Shown here: positions 1-5,236 of the stretch, one piece after another
Layout of the letters: every line of letters starts with the position of its first letter
How positions within the stretch are numbered: position 1 is the stretch's first letter
Assembly (NCBI GenBank): GCA_025927795.1
Contig: JAICKT010000326.1
Coordinates: 1-5,236, forward strand
Direction: 5' to 3'
From: Parafilimonas sp.
GTDB taxonomy: Bacteria > Bacteroidota > Bacteroidia > Chitinophagales > Chitinophagaceae
DNA length: 5,236 nt
Made by a program: the position numbers and the translations under genes
Notes under the pieces: generated by a model
Databases searched by the model: none
Seen by the model: only the letters and a program-made list of their open reading frames with translations
What the model was told of the DNA's origin: nothing

Positions 1-2216
1 CACAAAACTTAATTAATGCGGTTGAAGCCGGAAGCAATTTTGCCTCTGCTTCTGATGCTGTTGTTATAGCAATGAACGATTTTAAAAGCGATTATGAATA
101 TCCGCCTGAAGTTGTTTATGCTATTAACCAGGATAATCAACAGGATTATATTAGGGCTGCAGATTTTATTAACGACAGCGATATTGATGTTTGTGTATTA
201 CAACATGAATATGGAATTTTTGGCGGCGAAAGCGGCATATATATTCTTTCACTTTTAAACAGGTTAACCACACCGTACATCGTTACATTTCATACCGTAT
301 TAAAAGATCCATCGTTTTTACAAAAAATTATTTTGCAGGAAATTGCGGCCGGCGCATTTAAGGTTGTTGTAATGAGCAATATGGCTGCAGAATTTTTAAA
401 AGATATTTATCAGATTTCTTCAGAAAAAATAATATTGATAGAACATGGCGTGCCCGCTTTTGAAGCAAACTTGCAGGTGCAAAAAGATCTTATAAAATTT
501 AAAGAGCGAAGGCTTTTACTTACGTTTGGATTATTAAACCGTAACAAAGGAATTGAAACAGTAATAAAAGCTTTACCTGCAGTTGTTGAAAAACATCCTG
601 ATATTTTATATGTTATTTTAGGCAACACACATCCTTCTGTTTTAAGACAATCGGGCGAAGAATATCGTAATTATTTAAAACGACTTGCTGTTCAGTTAAA
701 TGTTCAGTACAATGTTTATTTTATAAACAATTTTGTTACAGATGAACAGCTTTTTAGCTGGCTTAAACAGATTGAAATTTATATCACGCCTTATAACAAC
801 GAAGCACAGATAACAAGCGGTACTTTATCGTATGCAATTGGTGCCGGTGCAGCAATTGTATCAACGCCATACTGGCATGCACAGGAGTTATTAGCTGATA
901 ACCGGGGTAAATTTTTTCCGTTTAAAGACAGTGAAGCTTTAAGCGAAGTTTTAAATGAATTATTAGATAACCCTGAGGAGCATGATTTGATAAAGCATAA
1001 TGCTTATCAATACGGACAACATTTAAAATGGCCGCGCATTGGAGCAAGATATTGGGAACTTGCTGCTGAAGCCACGCGGTATTACAAGCGGCTTTCAAGC
1101 CAGATACGTTATCCTGATGCGGATGATTTTCCTGTTTTTAATTTAACACACATCACACGGCTTACTGATAATACAGGTATTGTGCAACATGCGAAATTTG
1201 GAATTCCTAATTTAAAAGAAGGGTATTGCCTTGATGATAATGCACGTGCACTATTAATGGTAACAATGGCGTACCGGCAATTAAAATCTCCGGAAGCAAT
1301 CAGATTATTGCCGATATATTTAAGCTTCGTTCATTACATGCAAAAAGATGACGGAAACTTTAGAAATTTTTTGCATTTCAACCGCCAGTATCTTGATGAG
1401 ATTGGCTCTGAAGATTCTTTCGGCCGAAATATTTGGGCATTAGGTTATCTTATACGTTATGCGCCCAATAATTCTTATCGTGAATTTGCGTCTGAACTTT
1501 TTTATAGATCAATTGTAATTTTTAAAGAATTAAAATTTTTAAGAGGAATTGCAAATACAATTATTGGCATTTGCCATTATCTAAAGCATTATCATGCTGA
1601 TGAAGGCATGATGAACATGCTTACAGAGCTTACCGGTAAATTAATGGATGCGTTAAATAAAAACGCAAGCGAAGAATGGTATTGGTTTGAAGATACTATG
1701 ACGTATGATAATGGAATTTTACCACTTGCTTTATTACACAGTTGCGAGATAACGGGGAGTGCAAAAGTTAAAGAAGCAGGATTAAAAACTTTATATTTTT
1801 TAAAGGAAAAAACATTTTCAAAAAAATATTTTACACCTGTAGGTAACAATGGCTGGTTTTCTAAACATAGTAAAGATATGCCTGCTTTTGATCAGCAGGC
1901 GATTGAAGTAATGGCAATGGTGTTGTTATTTGAACAAGCTTACAGCGTTACAAAAGATGCTTCATGTATTGAATTAATGTTTACATCTTTCATGTGGTTT
2001 TTAGGTGAAAATGAATTGCACATTCCTTTGTATGATCATGAAACAAATGGCTGCTGCGATGGCTTACAATATAATGGCATAAACCGCAACCAGGGTGCAG
2101 AAAGTACGCTTGCTTATCTAATAGCGCACCTTACTGTTTTAAAAGCAATGGAAAGTGAATATGAATATAAAAAGTCTGCAGAAGAAAATGCGATAAAACA
2201 ATTATCACTAACATGA
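1..2216 (+). CDS. GT4-type glycosyltransferase fused to C-terminal alpha/alpha-toroid glycosidase-like domain (5' partial)
   Basis: The frame is open from base 3 (QNLINAVEAG...), giving 737 visible residues; about 20-25 N-terminal residues, including the first Rossmann strand, are probably missing. The ATG at 72 (visible residue 24) is internal, because the codons before it already read as GT-B N-domain sequence. Residues 1 to about 360 are a GT-B fold: QHEYGIFGG (67-75), FHT (96-98), EHGV (147-150), FGLLNRNKG (175-183) and ITSGTLSYAIGAG (270-282). The second Glu of the usual GT4 EX7E motif aligns with Tyr277, so nucleotide-sugar contacts must differ. Residues about 366-737 form a helical domain resembling six-hairpin glycosidases, with conserved-looking acidic motifs: LDDNAR (410-415), EDSFGRN (470-476), WFED (561-564), FDQQ (629-632) and NQGAEST (696-702). 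No membrane segment is seen. It is probably co-transcribed with the next glycosyltransferase. Family assignment is firm; donor, acceptor and the role of the C-terminal domain are unknown. Confidence 0.88.
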   Translation, partial: QNLINAVEAGSNFASASDAVVIAMNDFKSDYEYPPEVVYAINQDNQQDYIRAADFINDSDIDVCVLQHEYGIFGGESGIYILSLLNRLTTPYIVTFHTVLKDPSFLQKIILQEIAAGAFKVVVMSNMAAEFLKDIYQISSEKIILIEHGVPAFEANLQVQKDLIKFKERRLLLTFGLLNRNKGIETVIKALPAVVEKHPDILYVILGNTHPSVLRQSGEEYRNYLKRLAVQLNVQYNVYFINNFVTDEQLFSWLKQIEIYITPYNNEAQITSGTLSYAIGAGAAIVSTPYWHAQELLADNRGKFFPFKDSEALSEVLNELLDNPEEHDLIKHNAYQYGQHLKWPRIGARYWELAAEATRYYKRLSSQIRYPDADDFPVFNLTHITRLTDNTGIVQHAKFGIPNLKEGYCLDDNARALLMVTMAYRQLKSPEAIRLLPIYLSFVHYMQKDDGNFRNFLHFNRQYLDEIGSEDSFGRNIWALGYLIRYAPNNSYREFASELFYRSIVIFKELKFLRGIANTIIGICHYLKHYHADEGMMNMLTELTGKLMDALNKNASEEWYWFEDTMTYDNGILPLALLHSCEITGSAKVKEAGLKTLYFLKEKTFSKKYFTPVGNNGWFSKHSKDMPAFDQQAIEVMAMVLLFEQAYSVTKDASCIELMFTSFMWFLGENELHIPLYDHETNGCCDGLQYNGINRNQGAESTLAYLIAHLTVLKAMESEYEYKKSAEENAIKQLSLT

Positions 2217-2228
2217 ATGTAAAACGTC

Positions 2229-2267
2229 AATTGTAAATTAAAAATTCTAAATCGTAAATTGAAAATA
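2229..2267 (+). repeat. Imperfect 18-base direct repeat, 21-base offset, spanning the TTG start
   Basis: Bases 2229-2246 and 2250-2267 match at 15 of 18 positions, both containing gtaaatt. The offset is exactly 21 bases, so the repeat is in phase with the reading frame: the downstream copy supplies the TTG-AAA-ATA start of the glycosyltransferase, while the upstream copy has TTA-AAA-ATT at the same place. It may be a small tandem duplication of the initiation region, or simply the low-complexity AT-rich spacer sequence common in this phylum. Confidence 0.55.
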
Positions 2268-3272
2268 GCCGTTCTTTCTCCTGTGGCATGGCGCACACCG
2301 CCTGAACATTACGGACCATGGGAACAAATTGCTTACAACATTGCAGAAGGCATTACAAAAAAAGGATTGGATGTTACATTGTTTGCCACTAAAAATTCTT
2401 ATTCATCGGCAAAAACAGATGGTATAATTGAAAAAGGCTATGAAGAAGATAAAACGGTTGATGCGAAGGTTGTTGAGTGTTTACATATCAGTTATCTCAT
2501 GGAGCAGGCTTCTTCATTCGATTTAATTCATAATAATTTTGATTTTTTGCCGCTTACTTATTCGCAGTTAATTAAAACACCAATACTCACAACTATACAT
2601 GGCTTTTCATCAGAAAAAATTATTCCTGTTTATAAAAAATACAACAACAATTCTTATTACGTTTCTATCAGTAATGCAGACAGGCATCCATCTTTAAATT
2701 ATATTGCTAATATTTATCATGGCATTCAAAAAGAAAAATTTGAATTTGTACAAACGCCAAAAGATTACTTATTATTTTTTGGAAGAATACATCCTGATAA
2801 AGGAACTTATGATGCTATTCAAATCGCAAAGCAAAATAAAAAGCAATTAATTATTGCGGGTATTATACAAGATGAAAATTATTACAACGAGAAAGTAAAA
2901 CCATTTATAAATAATGATGATATAATTTTTGCAGGACCTGCCAATGCTGAAGAAAGAAAAAAAATACTGGGCAACGCATCAGCTTTATTACATCCTATTT
3001 ATTTTAATGAACCATTTGGCTTAAGTGTTGCCGAAGCTATGTTTTGCGGCACACCTGTGATCGCATACAATCGCGGCTCTATGCCTGAATTAATAGAAGA
3101 TAAGCTTTCCGGTTATCTTGTAAATAATATTGATGAAGCAGTTGACGCCGTAAAGAAAATATCAGCGATTAATCGTAAAGACTGTTATAATTATGCAACT
3201 GAAAAATTCAGTTACGAAAAAATGATTGATGCATATATTGAAGTGTATAAAAAAATAATTCAATCAGCTTAA
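2259..3272 (+). CDS. GT4-family glycosyltransferase, TTG start
   Basis: A complete 337-residue GT-B glycosyltransferase that should transfer a sugar from a nucleotide-sugar donor in the cytosol. The N-domain opens with MKIAVLSPVAWRTPP and HYGPWEQIAYNIAEG (17-31), the typical first strand and glycine-containing loop. TIHG is at 112-115 and YHG at 153-155. The C-domain begins at FFGRIHPDKG (173-182) and carries HPIYFNEPFGLSVAEAM (245-261) with an intact EX7E pair, Glu251 and Glu259, followed by CGTPVIAYNRGSMPELI (263-279). The start is TTG: an in-frame stop lies at 2220-2222, no ATG or GTG falls between that stop and the TTG, and the next in-frame Met is residue 81, which would delete half the N-domain. 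No Shine-Dalgarno sequence is evident. It lies 42 bases after the upstream glycosyltransferase on the same strand, so an operon is likely. The donor may be GDP-mannose, judging only from the GH130 neighbour. Confidence 0.92.
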   Translation: MKIAVLSPVAWRTPPEHYGPWEQIAYNIAEGITKKGLDVTLFATKNSYSSAKTDGIIEKGYEEDKTVDAKVVECLHISYLMEQASSFDLIHNNFDFLPLTYSQLIKTPILTTIHGFSSEKIIPVYKKYNNNSYYVSISNADRHPSLNYIANIYHGIQKEKFEFVQTPKDYLLFFGRIHPDKGTYDAIQIAKQNKKQLIIAGIIQDENYYNEKVKPFINNDDIIFAGPANAEERKKILGNASALLHPIYFNEPFGLSVAEAMFCGTPVIAYNRGSMPELIEDKLSGYLVNNIDEAVDAVKKISAINRKDCYNYATEKFSYEKMIDAYIEVYKKIIQSA

Positions 3273-4754
3273 TCCGTTACTTGAAAGAATTTTTTCAAGC
3301 AACGGTTCAAGCGGAACTGTTGCAAAGCCTGTTGCATAATCACTCAATCCGTAAGGAATCACCAATTCATTATTATGTATAATACTGCCGCACGTATATA
3401 AAACATTTGGCACATAACCTTCGCGTTCATCATCCTTTGCAGTTAATAAAGGTTCTTTTAACCTGCCAATTTCTTTTGTTGGATCATTCAAATCAAAAAG
3501 ACTTGCACCCAAACAATACCTGCGCATGGAACCAACACCATGTGTTATAAGCAACCAGCCTTTTTTTGTTTCAATAGGAGAGCCACAATTACCAATTTGT
3601 ATAAATTCCCACGGATGTTTTGGCTCTTGTAATAATTGCGGATTTTCCCACACATTTATTTTATCAGAAAACATAATGTAATTGTTCACACCATCAATGC
3701 GTGAAAGCATAGCATACCTGCCATTTATTTTGCGCGGGAACAAAGCGAGATTTTTATTTTGTGCGCCTTTGCCATATAAAGGCATCGCTTTAAAATCATA
3801 AAAATTTTTTGTTTCTAAAAGTTTTGGCTGAATGTTTAAACCATCATACGCCGTATATGTAGCATAATAAGTACAGTTTCCGTTATCTTTAAATTGAACG
3901 AAACGTGCATCTTCAACACCTTTAATTTCAAATTCTGAGATTGGAAAAATTACGCGGTCTGAAATATCTGTATCTAAAGAAAAATGAATGTAGTGATAAG
4001 AATCAGCAAGCCATAAAACTCTTTCAAGCCCAACTTTCCATTCTTCACTGGCATCTTGTTTTAATGCATTCACTGTTTTCTTTAATGTGCTGTAATCAAA
4101 ATTTTCGGGTAATTTTTCCTGCAACGCTTTTATCAAATCTGTGCTAATATCATCCAACGATTCTGCTCTTGCAAAAACATCTTTTTTATAAACGGCATTG
4201 CGTATTATATCCGCTTCATTAATTAATAAACCCGGGCTCGACATAAGAATATTGTTATCCATATCAAGCGTTGCCCTTCTGAAAACAATAGAAGAAATAT
4301 GTCCTTCACCCACAGCGCGAAAACTCATTATCACTCTTTTTTCGCCTTCATGCAAATCAGATTGGTCTGGCGCTTCCACAATTGAAGGATTAAAAAATGC
4401 TGCAGACTCAATTGAATACTCATGCGTAAAGTAAGAGCCAATAAGCATTTTGCGGCTTAATGATAATTCATCTTTATTTATATTCAGCGAAGCAATAGTG
4501 TTTGAAACGGCATCACAATTTTTTTCGAATATGCGGGTTATGTTACGATGTCTCCTGGCAAATTCTCTTAAGATAGATGTTAATGCTTCCTCTACGCATT
4601 CATCACTCATGTGCATTACGGCAGCAATAACATTGCGTGCTCTGTCTTCTCCGTTATAAAAAAAGCGTGCAATTACGCGTTTCAGGTCAGGATAAATTTT
4701 AATTTGTTTTCTTACAAGTGGCAGTCGCATATTAATTGGATTTTGTTGTTGCAT
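3264..4754 (-). CDS. GH130-family beta-mannoside phosphorylase/hydrolase, long form with helical N-terminal extension
   Basis: A 496-residue protein, longer than the roughly 300-400-residue compact GH130 enzymes. GH130 is a five-bladed beta-propeller family acting on beta-mannosides by phosphorolysis or hydrolysis. Visible signatures in order: FNPSI (121-125), SFRAVGEGHISSIVFR (144-159), GVEDARF (279-285, whose Asp282 is the expected catalytic acid by family analogy), YYATYTAYDG (296-305), KNLALFPRKINGRYAML (334-350), GNCGSPIETKKGWLLITHGV (388-407), GYVPNVLYTCG (446-456) and IPYGLSD (466-472). Retention of basic and His residues (Arg284, Lys334, Arg341, Arg352, His405) leans toward a phosphorylase, but I cannot assign phosphate ligands without alignment. 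Residues 1-110 are a mostly helical extension, and residues about 185-250 a helical insertion between blades. No signal peptide, so cytosolic. Met9 (codon 4728-4730) is a plausible alternative start, since MRLPLVRKQIKIYPD looks like the beginning of the conserved region. Convergent with the upstream glycosyltransferase, overlapping it by 9 bases. Confidence 0.92.
   Translation of the reverse strand: MQQQNPINMRLPLVRKQIKIYPDLKRVIARFFYNGEDRARNVIAAVMHMSDECVEEALTSILREFARRHRNITRIFEKNCDAVSNTIASLNINKDELSLSRKMLIGSYFTHEYSIESAAFFNPSIVEAPDQSDLHEGEKRVIMSFRAVGEGHISSIVFRRATLDMDNNILMSSPGLLINEADIIRNAVYKKDVFARAESLDDISTDLIKALQEKLPENFDYSTLKKTVNALKQDASEEWKVGLERVLWLADSYHYIHFSLDTDISDRVIFPISEFEIKGVEDARFVQFKDNGNCTYYATYTAYDGLNIQPKLLETKNFYDFKAMPLYGKGAQNKNLALFPRKINGRYAMLSRIDGVNNYIMFSDKINVWENPQLLQEPKHPWEFIQIGNCGSPIETKKGWLLITHGVGSMRRYCLGASLFDLNDPTKEIGRLKEPLLTAKDDEREGYVPNVLYTCGSIIHNNELVIPYGLSDYATGFATVPLEPLLEKILSSNGLS
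3274..3305. terminator. Imperfect hairpin just past the convergent gene ends; candidate terminator
   Basis: Bases 3274-3286 (ccgtt-a-cttgaaa) pair with 3293-3305 (tttcaag-c-aacgg): a 7-bp inner and 5-bp outer stem separated by one A/C mismatch, around a 6-base loop. It begins one base after the plus-strand glycosyltransferase stop and lies wholly within the last codons of the GH130 gene. There is no T run directly after it on the plus strand. On the minus strand a T7 run lies about 20 bases beyond, so it is not a textbook intrinsic terminator. With overlapping gene ends there is no intergenic space for another one. Confidence 0.45.
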
Positions 4755-4849
4755 TGCTGCGGAAAGATTGAATGAAACAGTTAGTTATGTTATTATAAGA
4801 ACGACAAATAACTATTATGCTGTATTTATACAGGCAATTTTTTTTTATG
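4755..4849 (-). promoter_or_regulatory. Spacer upstream of GH130 with 14-base palindrome (4820-4833); candidate promoter/operator region
   Basis: The 95 bases between the RND stop and the GH130 start hold no gene. A palindrome with 6-base arms (CTGTAT-AA-ATACAG on the minus strand) lies 66-79 bases upstream of the GH130 ATG. A TTG (complement of 4835-4837) and a TTTG (complement of 4805-4808) roughly match the spacing of the Bacteroidetes -33 and -7 elements, but the TA of the TAnnTTTG consensus is absent, so the promoter call is weak. A T9 run (4838-4846) lies next to the palindrome on the plus strand. The palindrome could be an operator or the weak 3' hairpin of the RND transcript. Confidence 0.3.
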
Positions 4850-5236
4850 CTACACAATTGGTGGTGGTTCATTCGACTGTATGTTTTTGCGTTTTCTAAA
4901 AGCAACTCTTGTTATTAAAACAAAGAGCACAGGAATTATAAAAATCCCCAATAGTGTTGCAAAAAACATTCCACCCAGAACTGTCCAGCCAATTGTTGAG
5001 CGTGCCATAGCTCCTGCACCTTTTGCAAATGCGAGTGGTGCCACACCAAAAATAAATGCAAGCGATGTCATTAATATTGGTCGCAAACGCAGCTTAACAG
5101 CTTCGAGTGTTGATTGTAAAATATTCATGCCTCTGTCTACTCTTTCTTTTGCAAACTCTACAATTAAGATTGCATTTTTTGCGGCAAGACCAATTAGCGT
5201 TATCAATCCAATTTGTGCATACACATTATCGCTGAG
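4850..5236 (-). CDS. RND (AcrB/HAE1-type) multidrug efflux transporter, C-terminal fragment (5' partial)
   Basis: The last 128 residues of an inner-membrane proton-driven RND pump; the frame continues past the right edge (LSDNVYAQIGL...), so the GTG at 5222-5224 is an internal Val codon, not a start. The visible part covers the end of the transporter domain. GLAAKNAILIVEFAKE (16-31) corresponds to AcrB TM10, with Lys20 matching AcrB Lys940. RLRPILMTSLAFIFGVAPL follows, with the Arg and Thr equivalent to AcrB Arg971 and Thr978, so the visible proton-relay residues are intact. GAGAMARSTIG and the last hydrophobic helix (GGMFFATLLGIFIIPVLFVLI) come next, then a short basic tail (RKRKN) ending in PPPIV. 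The C-terminus looks natural rather than truncated. Same strand as GH130, which lies 95 bases downstream, but function gives no reason to link them. Substrate cannot be inferred from this portion. Confidence 0.95.
   Translation of the reverse strand, partial: LSDNVYAQIGLITLIGLAAKNAILIVEFAKERVDRGMNILQSTLEAVKLRLRPILMTSLAFIFGVAPLAFAKGAGAMARSTIGWTVLGGMFFATLLGIFIIPVLFVLITRVAFRKRKNIQSNEPPPIV

Noticed and set aside
72..74. ATG at 72 as the start of the first glycosyltransferase
   Set aside because: The frame is open to the left edge and the 23 codons before it read as typical GT-B N-domain sequence (QNLINAVEAG); starting here would remove the first strand and helix.
410..1849. Minus-strand ORFs of 72 and 85 codons within the first glycosyltransferase gene
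   Set aside because: Antisense to conserved coding sequence, with composition and content expected of shadow frames.
2213..2236. Seven-codon ORF (MNVKRQL) overlapping the first gene's stop as ATGA
   Set aside because: Too short to distinguish from chance; it has no ribosome-binding signal. A leader peptide or coupling role is possible but unsupported.
2114..2296. Minus-strand 60-codon ORF across the spacer between the two glycosyltransferases
   Set aside because: It spans the end of one gene, the AT-rich repeat and the start of the next; its sequence is mostly translated repeat, with no domain.
3941..4659. Plus-strand ORFs of 68-78 codons opposite the GH130 gene
   Set aside because: They lie entirely antisense to a well-supported GH130 coding region and show no recognisable domain; they are shadow frames.
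5222..5224. GTG at 5222-5224 (minus strand) as the start of a 124-residue membrane protein
   Set aside because: It is the Val of NVYAQIGL, matching the middle of AcrB-type TM10 sequence; the frame continues to the right edge, so this is the end of a full-length RND pump.
1..5236. CRISPR array, tRNA/rRNA, insertion sequence or phage genes
   Set aside because: No regularly spaced repeats, cloverleaf sequence, transposase motifs or terminal inverted repeats were seen; nearly the whole window is covered by four ordinary coding genes.

Overview
This is AT-rich DNA with a Bacteroidetes-like character. Start regions show no clear Shine-Dalgarno sequence, intergenic spacers are very AT-rich, and the protein subfamilies are ones I associate with that phylum. 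A Chitinophagaceae-like source is a guess, not a determination. The window has four protein-coding genes, two of them cut by the window edges, and almost no non-coding space. I see no tRNA, rRNA, CRISPR array or insertion sequence.

Layout. Positions 1-2216 (+) hold a large two-domain protein: a GT4-type glycosyltransferase fused to a C-terminal alpha/alpha-toroid, glycosidase-like domain. The reading frame is open to the left edge, so its true start is outside the window and the ATG at 72 is internal. After a 42-base spacer containing an imperfect 21-base-offset repeat, positions 2259-3272 (+) encode a second, canonical GT4 glycosyltransferase that starts with TTG. Positions 3264-4754 (-) encode a long GH130-family protein (beta-mannoside phosphorylase or hydrolase). 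It converges on the second glycosyltransferase with a 9-base overlap, and a 32-base imperfect hairpin sits just past the overlap inside the GH130 coding sequence. Positions 4755-4849 are a short spacer carrying a 14-base palindrome and a T9 run. Positions 4850-5236 (-) are the C-terminal end of an RND (AcrB/HAE1-type) efflux pump, cut by the right edge.

How the genes may work together. Two predicted sugar-nucleotide-dependent transferases, one fused to a glycosidase-like domain, lie beside a GH130 enzyme. Characterised GH130 enzymes act on beta-mannosides (beta-1,4-Man-Glc, beta-1,2-mannobiose, beta-1,2-oligomannan). None of the three carbohydrate proteins shows a signal peptide in what is visible, although the first protein's N-terminus is missing. 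A cytosolic make-and-recycle module for a beta-mannose-containing oligosaccharide or reserve polymer is therefore plausible. The analogy is Leishmania mannogen, a beta-1,2-mannan made by GH130-related enzymes. This is inference: sequence alone gives neither the donor nor the acceptor. The RND fragment looks like an unrelated neighbour.
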